A stretch of 64,000 nucleotides of DNA from Pseudomonadota bacterium (lineage in GTDB: Bacteria > Pseudomonadota > Alphaproteobacteria > Rhizobiales > Aestuariivirgaceae): assembly GCA_963205315.1 (NCBI GenBank), contig CAUJIO010000103.1, positions 28,009 through 92,008 of the forward strand. The letters are read 5' to 3'. The notes beneath the pieces are model-generated. The model did no database searches. It was not told the DNA's origin and saw only the letters and a program-made list of their open reading frames with translations. This document shows, piece by piece, positions 18,140 to 27,449 of the stretch. The position numbers and the translations under genes are program-made. Position 1 is the first letter of the stretch; every line of letters begins with the position of its first letter.

Positions 18140-20866
18140 CTAGCCCGTCCAGCCCAGCCCCGTGGCCACGCAGTTCATCGTCATCAGCAATGGCATCATG
18201 AGCTTTTCGGGGCTTCCGCCACGCCGCGTTTCCTTCAGCAATTGCACCTGCCAGAGATTTGACTGATCGACCATCGGGCGCACCCGTTCAAATCGCCGCT
18301 GCAAGCCTTCAAAACGTTCACACAGTCTGGTTTCGCCAGTTAATTCAAGGATTGTGCGCGAGGTCCGGGCATGTTCATGGCGGATGAGCGCGAAAAGCCG
18401 CTCAGCTGCGATCCGGTCGGTGACCAAGGCAGCGTATCGTTCGGCCACATTCATGTCGGCGAGATAGAGTGATTTCTCGACTTCATCGACGGCCAACCTG
18501 AAACCGCGCGATCGCTTGAACATGTCGCGCAAGAGCTTCATGCCTTCGCCGCCGCGCGGCACCAGAAAATCATCGAAGGCGTAGCCGAGACCATACCACC
18601 CGGTCAGCAAATGGCGGTTCTGGCTCCAGGCAAAGACCCATGGAATGGCGCGGAGATCACCAATTCCCTTGGCACCGAAGCGGCGGGCGGGGCGCGAGCC
18701 CAGTTTCAGGTTGGCGAGTTCTTCAACAGGCGAGGCCTGATGGAAATAATCAAGGAGCGCTCCATCTTCCGCCAGTTTGCGATAGTGGCGGAACGAGGCC
18801 TGGGCGATCCACTCCACCGCCATCTGGTGTTCCGGGTTGATCTTCAATTCCGGTTCATCGATGGATTTGAGCGTATGCACGAAGACGCTTGCGGCAAGGG
18901 TCTCAAGATTATTCTGGGCCGTGCCACGGTTAGCGAACTTCGACGAGACGACTTCGCCCTGCTCGGTTACACGCATGCGGCCCCCGATGGTCCCGGCCGG
19001 TTGGGCGGCAATGGCACGCCCGGTCGGTGCGCCGCCACGGCTCACCGATCCGCCTCGCCCATGGAAGAAGCTGATTTCGACACCCGCCTCACGGCCGATG
19101 CGGATCAGGCGGCGCTGGGCTTCGAAGAGTTCGAAACTGGCACAGAAAAATCCGCCGTCCTTGTTGGAGTCGGAATATCCCAGCATCACTTCCTGCCGGC
19201 CGCCACTGGCGGCAATCGAACCCTTGACCACCGGCGTCGACAGAAGATCCGTCATGATGGCAGGAGCCGCCCGCAGGTCGTCGATGGTTTCAAAAAGCGG
19301 CACGATACGAATGCGGCAGGTCTCACGCGCCGTCTCATCGCCAAAGAGACCAGCGAACTTGGCCAGAAGATAGAGCCCCAGCACATCGCTGGCATGCTGA
19401 GTCATGGAAAGAATGAACGTGCCGATCGCCTGCGGGTCGGGCCCCTCAATGGTCTCAAGAATGAGTTTCAACAGGTCAAGAAGTTCACGGCCTTCATCCG
19501 ACATTCCCCGAAACTGCGGCAGGAAGCCCAGTGGTTTCGCCAATTCTGCACTGATCCAGTCGGCCCACGCGGTGGAACCCGGTGCCGGCGCAGCTTCGGC
19601 AGAAAGCGGATTGAGCTTCCGCCAAATCTCCTGCAGCACCCGATTGATGACCGTGGTGTTCTGACGGATGTCGAGACTCATAGAACGGAAGCCGAAGGTT
19701 TCGATTTCCCAGCGCAGCGGGCGAACCAGTGTCGAGGCAATCGATATCGCCTGCATCTGTGCCAGCGCCTGTTCGGCACCCAATAGTTCATCGGTCAATT
19801 CGGCGGTGTTGCCAAAGCCTTCGCCGGGTCTTGTCCCGTCAAAGGTGGCGGCGAGCCTTATGCGCAGTGCCGTGAAGAATTGCCGGAACGGCTCAAGTTC
19901 ATTGCGATCTCTTACGGATTGTGCCGCATCCCCCGTGAGCGATATTTGGCGATTGAGGCGTTCAATGAAGTCCGCTGGAATGACCGCTTCCTGCGCGCTG
20001 ATGGAAATCAGCTGCGCCAGTTCAGAGAGTCGATCATCCAGCTTGCTGACCACTGCGATCCGATTTTCTTGCAGGGCATATCGCGTCACATCAACGGTGA
20101 CGAAAGGATTGCCATCGCGATCACCGCCAATCCAGGACGAGTATTTCAACGGGGGGCGGATGCGGAGCGGTGTTTCAGGATAGTGCCGTTGCAACGCGGC
20201 CTCGAGCAGATCGCAAATGCTGCCGGTACGATCGAATAGGGCTTCTCGGAAGAAATGCAATCCCCAGTGGATTTCCTGCTGAACCGTGGGTTTGGTTAGG
20301 CGGATTTCACCAGTGAGCCACAGCAGGTCGATCTCGTTGCGCAGCGCTTTGAGAAGTGCGGCGCGCTCGCGCGGAGTCCAGCGCGGACTTTCGAGTTCAT
20401 AGAGCTTGAGATAGATGCGGCGGTGGATTTCAAGCACCGAGACGCGTTTTGCCTCCGTCGGATGGGCAGTGATGGTGGGTTGCACGTCGACACTGTCAAG
20501 CGCGCGCTGCACCGCCTCAGGCGACACGTTGGCGGCGGCGACCAGCGCAAAGGCATGTGAGAACGACCCCGGCACCTGATCGGGGCCGCTGCGGTTTTCC
20601 ATCTGGCGGCGATTGCGCATCGCCGCATTTTCTTCTGCAATGTTCAGGAGCTGCAGCCATATACCGATGACCTGCAACGCGTGCTCGACCAGATCCGGCG
20701 GAATCTCGACCGCGTTGGCGGGCTCATCGATGATGGCCAAAACCTTCGGCTCGCGCAGCTTGATCACCTGGCGCAACTGGTCGCGCATCATCATGGTGAT
20801 CTCATCCAGATAGGCGGCGTCCGAAGGCCCCGAGGCAGCCGCAGATGCCTTTTTTACGTCTCTCAC
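18140..20866 (-). CDS. ppc: Phosphoenolpyruvate carboxylase
   Basis: Carboxylates phosphoenolpyruvate to oxaloacetate, either as an anaplerotic step or in the serine cycle. Seen: the catalytic His135 in ITAHPTEAKR, the glycine-rich loop FHGRGGSVSRGGAPTGRA, GYSDSNKDGG and SWIGGDRDGNPFV. The length is 908 residues. The C-terminus ends NCVATGLGWTG instead of the usual xRNTG, so the arginine of that conserved tail is absent; similar tails may occur in subgroups with altered effector control, which I infer rather than know. The start is GTG at 20866. It is divergent from the ABC-F gene and appears monocistronic. Confidence 0.93.
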   Translation of the reverse strand: MRDVKKASAAASGPSDAAYLDEITMMMRDQLRQVIKLREPKVLAIIDEPANAVEIPPDLVEHALQVIGIWLQLLNIAEENAAMRNRRQMENRSGPDQVPGSFSHAFALVAAANVSPEAVQRALDSVDVQPTITAHPTEAKRVSVLEIHRRIYLKLYELESPRWTPRERAALLKALRNEIDLLWLTGEIRLTKPTVQQEIHWGLHFFREALFDRTGSICDLLEAALQRHYPETPLRIRPPLKYSSWIGGDRDGNPFVTVDVTRYALQENRIAVVSKLDDRLSELAQLISISAQEAVIPADFIERLNRQISLTGDAAQSVRDRNELEPFRQFFTALRIRLAATFDGTRPGEGFGNTAELTDELLGAEQALAQMQAISIASTLVRPLRWEIETFGFRSMSLDIRQNTTVINRVLQEIWRKLNPLSAEAAPAPGSTAWADWISAELAKPLGFLPQFRGMSDEGRELLDLLKLILETIEGPDPQAIGTFILSMTQHASDVLGLYLLAKFAGLFGDETARETCRIRIVPLFETIDDLRAAPAIMTDLLSTPVVKGSIAASGGRQEVMLGYSDSNKDGGFFCASFELFEAQRRLIRIGREAGVEISFFHGRGGSVSRGGAPTGRAIAAQPAGTIGGRMRVTEQGEVVSSKFANRGTAQNNLETLAASVFVHTLKSIDEPELKINPEHQMAVEWIAQASFRHYRKLAEDGALLDYFHQASPVEELANLKLGSRPARRFGAKGIGDLRAIPWVFAWSQNRHLLTGWYGLGYAFDDFLVPRGGEGMKLLRDMFKRSRGFRLAVDEVEKSLYLADMNVAERYAALVTDRIAAERLFALIRHEHARTSRTILELTGETRLCERFEGLQRRFERVRPMVDQSNLWQVQLLKETRRGGSPEKLMMPLLMTMNCVATGLGWTG

Positions 20867-20976
20867 TTTGATGTACGCTCCTCAAACCCCCTCAATTTGT
20901 GCGGTGCAACACGGATATTGTCAATAGCTTGAGCTTCCGGATGACATCGTGCTGCACGGCAGCTAGAAACCGCGTC

Positions 20977-22824
20977 ATGCTGCATATCAATGGACTGACA
21001 TACCGGATCGGCGGGCGGCTCTTGCTGGAGGACGCCAGCGTGGCCATACCGGAGGGCCACAAGATCGGCATCGTCGGTCGCAATGGCGCTGGAAAATCCA
21101 CTCTATTCAGCCTGATTCTGGGGAATATCCCCTCCGAATCCGGCACCGTGACCCTGCCCCGAAACGCGAAAATAGGCACCGTGGCCCAGGAGGCTCCTGG
21201 AGGACCCGAAAGCCTGCTCGACACCGTTCTGGCGGGGGATGCCGAACTGAATGCACTGACCAGCGAGGCCGACACCGCCACCGATCCACATCGCATCGCC
21301 GAAATCCAGATCCGCCTGGCCGACATCGAAGCGCACTCCGCCCTGTCGCGCGCTGCCACCATACTCAGCGGCCTCGGCTTTTCCGAAGAGACGCAGGCCG
21401 GACCGTGCTCGGCGTTGTCCGGGGGCTGGCGCATGCGCGTGGCGCTGGCCGCCGCCCTCTTTGCCCGCCCGGACGTGTTGCTGCTCGACGAACCGACCAA
21501 CTACCTCGACCTCGAAGGAACGATCTGGCTCAACAGTTTCATCCGCGACTATCCTCATACCATCGTGATGATCAGCCACGACCGCGACCTGCTGAACGAG
21601 GCAGTCGGCTTCATCCTGCATCTCGACCGCGGCAAGCTGACACTCTACCAGGGCAACTACGACAGTTTCGAACGTCAGCGCCGCGAGAAGCAGGCCCTGA
21701 CCGTCAAACTCAAGAAGAAGCAGGAAGACCAGCGCAAGCACATGCAGGCATTCGTCGACCGCTTTCGCTACAAGGCATCGAAAGCGCGGCAGGCACAGAG
21801 CCGCCTCAAGGCGTTGTCGAAGCTCGAGCCGATTGCCGAGCTGGTTGAAGATCGTGTTGCGCCGTTCCTCTTTCCAAACCCGGAAAAGGCCATTGCGCCG
21901 CCACTGGTGAAGTGGGACAAGGTGAGTGTCGGTTACTCTGCGGACAAGGCCGTGTTGCGTAACATCACGTTGCGACTTGACCCTGACGACCGCATTGCGC
22001 TTCTGGGGTCCAACGGCAACGGCAAATCGACATTCGCCAAGCTGCTGTGCGGTAAACTGGCGCCGCTGTCGGGTGAGATGAAGACCCCCGCCCGGCTCAC
22101 GGTTGGTTACTTTGCCCAGCACCAGCTGGATGAAGTCTCGGCAGAGCGGACGCCCTATGACTATTTTCGCGAACTAATGCCGGATGCGCCTGAATCTAGA
22201 CGCCGGGCCAAGCTCGGCGCCTACGGTTTCGGTGCGCAGTTGGCGGATTCGCGCTGCGATACGCTGTCTGGAGGTGAAAAGGCACGCCTGCTGTTCGCCC
22301 TCGCATCTTTCCATGCGCCGCATATTCTGGTTCTCGACGAACCGACGAACCACCTCGATGTGGATAGCCGCGAAGCTCTGATCATGGCCATCAACGACTA
22401 TGAAGGTGCGGTCATTCTGATCAGCCATGATCGTCACATCATCGAGACCTGTGTCGATCAGCTGTGGCTGGTCAACGACGGCACCGTGAAGCCCTTCGAC
22501 GGCGACATGGATGATTACACGCGGCTCGTGCTCGACAAGTCGCGTGAGGGGCGCCGCAGCGAGCGCATGGCATCCATGAAGGCAGCTCCACCCCCGCCGC
22601 CGCCCAGACCTACTGCCGCAGCGGCGCAAAAACTCATCCAAAGACTCGATCTCAAGATGCTCGAGATCAAGGACAAGATCGATATCCTCGACCGCGCGCT
22701 AAGCGACGCCGGCCTGTATCGCGACGAACCTAAGAAGGCTGCGGACTTCACGCGGCTGAGAGCCAAACTCGCGAGCGACCTCGAAAACCTCGAAATGCAA
22801 TGGTTGGAAGCACACGATGTATAG
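20977..22824 (+). CDS. ABC-F family ATPase
   Basis: A 615-residue soluble protein with two ABC domains and no membrane segments. Domain 1 has GRNGAGKST, LSGGWRMRV and LLLDEPTNYLDLE; domain 2 has GSNGNGKST, LSGGEKARL and LVLDEPTNHLDVD. Between them lies the Lys-rich interdomain linker (KQALTVKLKKKQ), and the C-terminus is a coiled coil after a PPPPPPRP stretch. ABC-F proteins act on ribosomes. The start at 20977 (MLHINGLTYRIG) fits the family; 26 upstream codons are open. It overlaps nhaA by eight bases. Confidence 0.92.
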   Translation: MLHINGLTYRIGGRLLLEDASVAIPEGHKIGIVGRNGAGKSTLFSLILGNIPSESGTVTLPRNAKIGTVAQEAPGGPESLLDTVLAGDAELNALTSEADTATDPHRIAEIQIRLADIEAHSALSRAATILSGLGFSEETQAGPCSALSGGWRMRVALAAALFARPDVLLLDEPTNYLDLEGTIWLNSFIRDYPHTIVMISHDRDLLNEAVGFILHLDRGKLTLYQGNYDSFERQRREKQALTVKLKKKQEDQRKHMQAFVDRFRYKASKARQAQSRLKALSKLEPIAELVEDRVAPFLFPNPEKAIAPPLVKWDKVSVGYSADKAVLRNITLRLDPDDRIALLGSNGNGKSTFAKLLCGKLAPLSGEMKTPARLTVGYFAQHQLDEVSAERTPYDYFRELMPDAPESRRRAKLGAYGFGAQLADSRCDTLSGGEKARLLFALASFHAPHILVLDEPTNHLDVDSREALIMAINDYEGAVILISHDRHIIETCVDQLWLVNDGTVKPFDGDMDDYTRLVLDKSREGRRSERMASMKAAPPPPPPRPTAAAAQKLIQRLDLKMLEIKDKIDILDRALSDAGLYRDEPKKAADFTRLRAKLASDLENLEMQWLEAHDV

Positions 22825-23989
22825 TCCGCAGAGCCGCTTGCAGGCTTTCATCCACCACGAAACGACTGCCGGGCTCATCCTCGTGGTTGCGGCGGCCGCG
22901 GCGATCTTCGCTTTCAATATCGATGCTCTGCGTCCCATTTATGAGGGCTTGCTTGAGGCGAAAACGACGATCGCCATTGGCGACTTCGGTCTTTCGAAAC
23001 CGTTAGTACTGTGGATCAACGATGGCCTGATGGCTGTATTTTTCTTTCTCGTTGGCCTGGAGATCAAGCGCGAGGTTCTGGAAGGCAATCTATCGTCGCG
23101 TGACCAGATCGTATTGCCGGCTCTGGCTGCCGTGGGGGGCATGGCGGCGCCGGCTCTCTTTTATAGCCTGTTCAACTGGAACGATCCTGTCATGATGCGC
23201 GGCTGGGCCATTCCGGCAGCTACCGACATTGCCTTTGCGCTCGCCGCACTGTCGCTGGCCGGCTCGCGGGTCCCCTTGTCGCTCAAGGTGTTCCTGCTGA
23301 CGCTTGCCACACTCGACGACCTCGGCGCCATCGTCATCATTGCGTTGTTCTACACCTCGAAACTCTCGGTGCTGTCGCTCACGCTCGCCACGCTGGTGCT
23401 GATTGTGCTGTTCGTACTCAACCGCTTCAGGATCGATCGCATCGGTCTCTACCTCTGCCTCGGCGTCGCCATGTGGGTGCTTGTGCTGAAGTCCGGCATT
23501 CACGCGACGCTGGCCGGCGTGGCGCTGGCCTTCATGATTCCAATGTCGCGCCAGGACGGCAGACCGTTGCTACACGCCATCGAGGAGTCTCTGCACCCTT
23601 ACGTGAAGTTCTTCATCCTTCCGCTGTTCGCTTTTGCCAACGCGGGAATACCGCTGGATGGATTTGCGGCGGCAAGACTGATCGAACCGCTACCGCTCGG
23701 CATTGCTGCAGGCCTCGTCGCCGGAAAGCCGATCGGCATTCTCTGCGCCACGATGATCGCCTGCAAAACAGGGCTGGCCAGATTGCCCGAGGGATGCAAC
23801 GTCATTCACATGGTTGGTGTCGGGTTTATCGCGGGAATCGGCTTCACTATGAGTCTCTTCATCGGCGGACTAGCATTCGAGTCTGCAGATCTGCAAACCG
23901 CTGTGCGCGTGGGCGTGGTGGTAGGATCGATCATTTCTGCCATCCTCGGTGTCGCCATTCTCTACATGGCGGGAACGAGGCGAAACTAG
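22817..23989 (+). CDS. nhaA: Na+/H+ antiporter NhaA
   Basis: Sodium/proton antiporter of the inner membrane, 390 residues with about twelve hydrophobic segments. Family hallmarks are visible: FFFLVGLEIKREVLEG, IPAATDIAFALAALSL, the ion-site aspartates in TLDDLGAIVIIALFY, and GIHATLAGVALAF. The start ATG overlaps the last eight bases of the ABC-F gene, implying co-translation. It supports sodium or alkaline-pH tolerance. Its end overlaps the convergent holC end by four bases. Confidence 0.95.
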   Translation: MYSPQSRLQAFIHHETTAGLILVVAAAAAIFAFNIDALRPIYEGLLEAKTTIAIGDFGLSKPLVLWINDGLMAVFFFLVGLEIKREVLEGNLSSRDQIVLPALAAVGGMAAPALFYSLFNWNDPVMMRGWAIPAATDIAFALAALSLAGSRVPLSLKVFLLTLATLDDLGAIVIIALFYTSKLSVLSLTLATLVLIVLFVLNRFRIDRIGLYLCLGVAMWVLVLKSGIHATLAGVALAFMIPMSRQDGRPLLHAIEESLHPYVKFFILPLFAFANAGIPLDGFAAARLIEPLPLGIAAGLVAGKPIGILCATMIACKTGLARLPEGCNVIHMVGVGFIAGIGFTMSLFIGGLAFESADLQTAVRVGVVVGSIISAILGVAILYMAGTRRN

Positions 23990-24438
23990 GCTGCGCGGTT
24001 CTGCCAGCGGCCGTTCTCGTCCTGCTGCCAATATGTCACTTCGCGGCCCTCGGCCCTGAACCGCTTCCAACCAGACCGCGCTTGTTCCAAGGCCTCCGCA
24101 TCACTGCCGTCGAACAGGATGACGGCACGCGTCAAACCGTCTAGATCGCCAACTGGCGCGCCATCGACATAGAAGCGCACATTTGCGCTATTGGGGTTCT
24201 CATCTACTGCGGTCAGCCAGATGGGCTGCAGATCGGGCACACCATCGGACCTGGTGCCATGCGGCAGAAAGCTCTCGTCATCAAATGCCCAGAGATGGGA
24301 CGCCAATGCTTCGGCGCGCTCGTCCGATCCCGTCTGCACCACGACACGCCAGCCTCGCTCGAGGCTCGCCGCCAGCAACTTGGGAAGCACGCTTTCGAGC
24401 GGCTGACGCTCGAGGTGATAAAAGAAGACCGGTGTCAT
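23986..24438 (-). CDS. holC: DNA polymerase III chi subunit
   Basis: Chi links the clamp-loader to single-strand binding protein in the replisome. The 150-residue protein starts MTPVFFYHLERQPLESVLPK and carries GWRVVVQTGSDERAEALASHLW and FLPHGTRSDG, all standard for HolC. It stands alone on the minus strand and its end overlaps the nhaA end by four bases. Confidence 0.92.
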   Translation of the reverse strand: MTPVFFYHLERQPLESVLPKLLAASLERGWRVVVQTGSDERAEALASHLWAFDDESFLPHGTRSDGVPDLQPIWLTAVDENPNSANVRFYVDGAPVGDLDGLTRAVILFDGSDAEALEQARSGWKRFRAEGREVTYWQQDENGRWQNRAA

Positions 24439-24723
24439 TCCTGTCCTTCAGCAAGACGCGGGCAACGGGTCAAGACATTGCGGCGTCGAGGACAGCCGAT
24501 CGCAGTTGTCCTGTCCGACCTTACCATAACGCAAGGATCATCTGCTGCACCGGCATAGCGTCCATCTTGCGGCAAAAGGTTAACAAAACCTGCTTCACGC
24601 TAAGTCAACTGATATGGCAGTTCTCCCATATTGCACAGGGGGGATGCTCAGGCCAGAGTATATGCGAAGATGCACCGGGGCGGGGGACGTGCTTGTCGGT
24701 TGTATCGTGGCGGGAGGGCCGGC

Positions 24724-24990
24724 GTGAGTATTACTGAGATCGATACACTGTCTCGACCCAACAAAACCGGGGCCGTCAGCATGTACTGTATGGCATCTCT
24801 TGTTGCCGACGAAGCGTCGCGCAACGGTTTCAAGGATCTCGCAACATCACTGGAGTCAGCTCTTTCCAGTTTTCTGTCGGGACTTCCGCGGGATGAACAG
24901 CATCATGCGCTGCGGCTCTCCTACGAGATGGCCTTGGGCGGCGATGAACCTGCCCCACCGCGCCTGCGCCTCATCTACTCGCGCGACTGA
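24724..24990 (+). CDS. Hypothetical protein
   Basis: An 88-residue protein read from GTG at 24724, which has GGGAGG six bases upstream; a downstream ATG at 24781 is possible and an upstream in-frame ATG exists at 24631 without a good ribosome-binding site. The visible sequence is helical (SRNGFKDLATSLESALSSFL) and ends RLRLIYSRD. I recognise no domain. The 285 bases before it contain no other feature I can support. Confidence 0.5.
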   Translation: MSITEIDTLSRPNKTGAVSMYCMASLVADEASRNGFKDLATSLESALSSFLSGLPRDEQHHALRLSYEMALGGDEPAPPRLRLIYSRD

Positions 24991-24996
24991 CACTGT

Positions 24997-26520
24997 CTAG
25001 AAATCGGTCTTCTCGCCGCCCTCCTCTACCCGGCGCGCGACGAAGGCAACGATTTCCTCAGCAATCGCTGGATCCATGTAGGGTTCCGAATATTCCGCCA
25101 ATGCCTGCTTCCACAGGGCATTGGCCTTCTTCTCCGCCGTCGGCGATCCTGCGGCCTGCCAGCTCGGGAAATTGCGCCAGTCTGAAATCAGCGGCTGATA
25201 GAAGGCGGTGGAATAGCGTTCCAGCGTATGCTGCGCGCCGAAGAAATGCCCGCCGGGGCCCACCTCCTGGATCGCCGAGAAAGCCATCGCATCGTCGTCG
25301 ACGATCATCGGCTTCAGATATTCCTGGACCATCTGCAGCAGGTCGATGTCGAGCGCGAATTTTTCGTAGGAAGCCACAAGGCCGCCTTCCATCCAGCCCG
25401 CCGCGTGCTGGATGACATTGCCACCGCCCATGATGGCGCCCCACAGCGAGAATACCGATTCATAGGCCGCCTGCGCATCCACACTGTTGGCGGCGTTGGT
25501 GTTCGACGTGCGGTAGGGCAGCTTGTAGCGCCTCGCCAGCTGGCCGCCGATGATGCAGGCCTTCATATATTCCGGCGTGCCAAACGCAGGAGCCCCCGAC
25601 TTCATGTCGACATTGGACGTGAAGCCGCCATAGACAAAGGGCGCGCCGGGATTCGTCAGTTGCGACAGCGCCAACCCCGCCAACGCCTCGGCGTTCTGTT
25701 CGACAAGCGCACCGATGATCGTGACCGGTGCCATGGCGCCGGCCAACGTGAAGGGCGTCACCACGCAGACCTGATTGAGACGTGCCATCTCGATGATGCC
25801 CATCGCCATCGGCGTATCGAGCTTGAGCGGCGAGTTGGTGTTGATGACGGTATAGGCGGAGGGTTCGCGCAACAATTGTTCCTGGCTGACACCGCGCGCG
25901 ATGCGGATGATTTCCAGTCCGTCGAAGAGCCGTGCCCGGCCGGTCGAATAGATGAACGGCACCTTGTCGGAATAGCGCATCTTGTTGGCGGTGATGTGCA
26001 GATGCCGCACCGAGGCATGGACATCGAGCGCGTCGACCGAGGCGCCACCCGCTGTGTGTACTGTGTTGAAGAACTGCGACAGCTTCACAAAATTCCCGGC
26101 GTCCTCCAGCGTGCCCGGACGCCTGCCGCGGTCGAGGTCGGAGCAGTTCGGCGGCCCGCCAACCGGAGCAAAGGTGATCCACTTGCCGCCGATCTGCACA
26201 TTGTGCGCGGGATTGCGGGCGTGAAAGGTGAATTCGCTCGGTGGTGTCTTCAGCGCCTCATCGATGATGTCGCGGCCAATGCGCACGCGCTCACCGCTGA
26301 CGCGGGCACCAGCCTTCTGCAGGATGTCGCGCGCCTCGGGTAGTAGGACATCCATTCCGATGTCCTCCAGCACCTTCATCGACTGGCGGTGGATGGCCTC
26401 GATCTGGTCGTCCGAGAGAATGCGCGAAGGTTCGAGCGTCAATTGCGGCTGATGCCAGGGCAATTGCTGGATCGGCGTATGCGCGGCATCGGCGCGGCGG
26501 CCACGGCGAATTGCGGTCAT
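24997..26520 (-). CDS. MttB-family (non-pyrrolysine) corrinoid methyltransferase, paralog 2
   Basis: A 507-residue COG5598 protein of the trimethylamine/glycine-betaine methyltransferase family, which moves a methyl group from a quaternary or methylated amine to a corrinoid protein. Features include ALEYLIG-like opening EAIHRQSMKVLEDIGMDV, PPNCSDLDRGRRPG, and the long block YGGFTSNVDMKSGAPAFGTP shared with the paralog at 28368. No in-frame amber codon occurs, so pyrrolysine is absent, as in MtgB-like members. Its ATG overlaps the psuG stop (ATGA); last gene of the LysR-led operon. Substrate unknown. Confidence 0.9.
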   Translation of the reverse strand: MTAIRRGRRADAAHTPIQQLPWHQPQLTLEPSRILSDDQIEAIHRQSMKVLEDIGMDVLLPEARDILQKAGARVSGERVRIGRDIIDEALKTPPSEFTFHARNPAHNVQIGGKWITFAPVGGPPNCSDLDRGRRPGTLEDAGNFVKLSQFFNTVHTAGGASVDALDVHASVRHLHITANKMRYSDKVPFIYSTGRARLFDGLEIIRIARGVSQEQLLREPSAYTVINTNSPLKLDTPMAMGIIEMARLNQVCVVTPFTLAGAMAPVTIIGALVEQNAEALAGLALSQLTNPGAPFVYGGFTSNVDMKSGAPAFGTPEYMKACIIGGQLARRYKLPYRTSNTNAANSVDAQAAYESVFSLWGAIMGGGNVIQHAAGWMEGGLVASYEKFALDIDLLQMVQEYLKPMIVDDDAMAFSAIQEVGPGGHFFGAQHTLERYSTAFYQPLISDWRNFPSWQAAGSPTAEKKANALWKQALAEYSEPYMDPAIAEEIVAFVARRVEEGGEKTDF

Positions 26521-27437
26521 GATGTCTTTCCTGCAAATGCGACGGCAATGGCCGCACCAACTTCAGCATTGTTTTTCGCCAGCGCGATATTCGCCGTCAG
26601 CGAACGTCCACCGGTCACGCCAGCGATTTCGGCGAGGAGGAAGGGCGTAAGGTCCTTGCCGATGATGCCGCGTTCGTCGGCAGACTTCACCGCCGCCGCA
26701 ATGACGGGTGCAATTTCATCCGCCGGAATTTCCGAACCTTGAGGAATGGGATTAGCCACGACCACGCCGCCACGCAATCCCATCTCCCACTTGGCCTTCA
26801 TGAGGGCTGCGAGTTCATCCGGCGTATCGCAGCGCATCGGCACCGTGTGGCCGCTGCGGCGCGAATAGAAGGCCGGGAATTCGTCGGTGCCGTAGCCCAC
26901 CACGGGTACACCCAATGTCTCAAGCGTCTCGAGTGTCAGCGCGAGATCGAGAATGGCCTTGGCTCCCGCCGTCACCACGGCGACATTGCTTTCGGCAAAC
27001 TCGGTCATGTCTGCGGAAATATCGAAACTGTCCTCGGCGCCACGGTGAACACCACCGATCCCACCGGTCGCGAAGACGTGGATGCCAGCCATCGCCGCAA
27101 GCCGCATGGTGGAAGCCACCGTGGTTGCGCCATCGCGTTTCATCGCCACAGCATAGGGAAGATCGCGCACGGACACCTTGGCAATGTTGCGGCCTTCGCA
27201 GCCAAGATATTCGAGTTCGTCAGGCGACAGGCCTATGTGAATGCACCCCTGCAAAATGGCGATGGTCGCCGGCACGGCGCCGCCCTCACGCACGATCTGT
27301 TCGACCTCGCGTGCCGTCCGCACATTGTCTGGATAGGGCATGCCATGGGCAATGATGGTCGATTCCAGTGCGACGACAGCGCTACCGCGCGCCAGGGCGT
27401 CGCGCACATCGTTGGTGATCATCAGCTCATGCGGCAC
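26517..27437 (-). CDS. psuG: Pseudouridine-5'-phosphate glycosidase
   Basis: Splits pseudouridine 5'-phosphate into uracil and ribose 5-phosphate. The family signature VALESTIIAHGMPYPDN with the catalytic Glu, the lysine region AMKRDGATTVASTM and the metal/acid region GVHRGAEDSFDISADMTE are all present in 306 residues. The start codon is GTG at 27437, behind GAGGGGAAC. It lies 12 bases after the kinase gene and overlaps the following MttB gene by four bases, so the four genes from MttB1 to MttB2 look like one transcript. Identity is firm; its role in a methyltransferase operon is unexplained. Confidence 0.93.
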   Translation of the reverse strand: MPHELMITNDVRDALARGSAVVALESTIIAHGMPYPDNVRTAREVEQIVREGGAVPATIAILQGCIHIGLSPDELEYLGCEGRNIAKVSVRDLPYAVAMKRDGATTVASTMRLAAMAGIHVFATGGIGGVHRGAEDSFDISADMTEFAESNVAVVTAGAKAILDLALTLETLETLGVPVVGYGTDEFPAFYSRRSGHTVPMRCDTPDELAALMKAKWEMGLRGGVVVANPIPQGSEIPADEIAPVIAAAVKSADERGIIGKDLTPFLLAEIAGVTGGRSLTANIALAKNNAEVGAAIAVAFAGKTS

Positions 27438-27449
27438 GTCATGTTCCCC

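Noticed and set aside
24616..24640. Possible sigma-54 promoter TGGCAG...TTGC before the hypothetical gene at 24724
   Set aside because: The GG and GC elements are 15 bases apart rather than the required 10.
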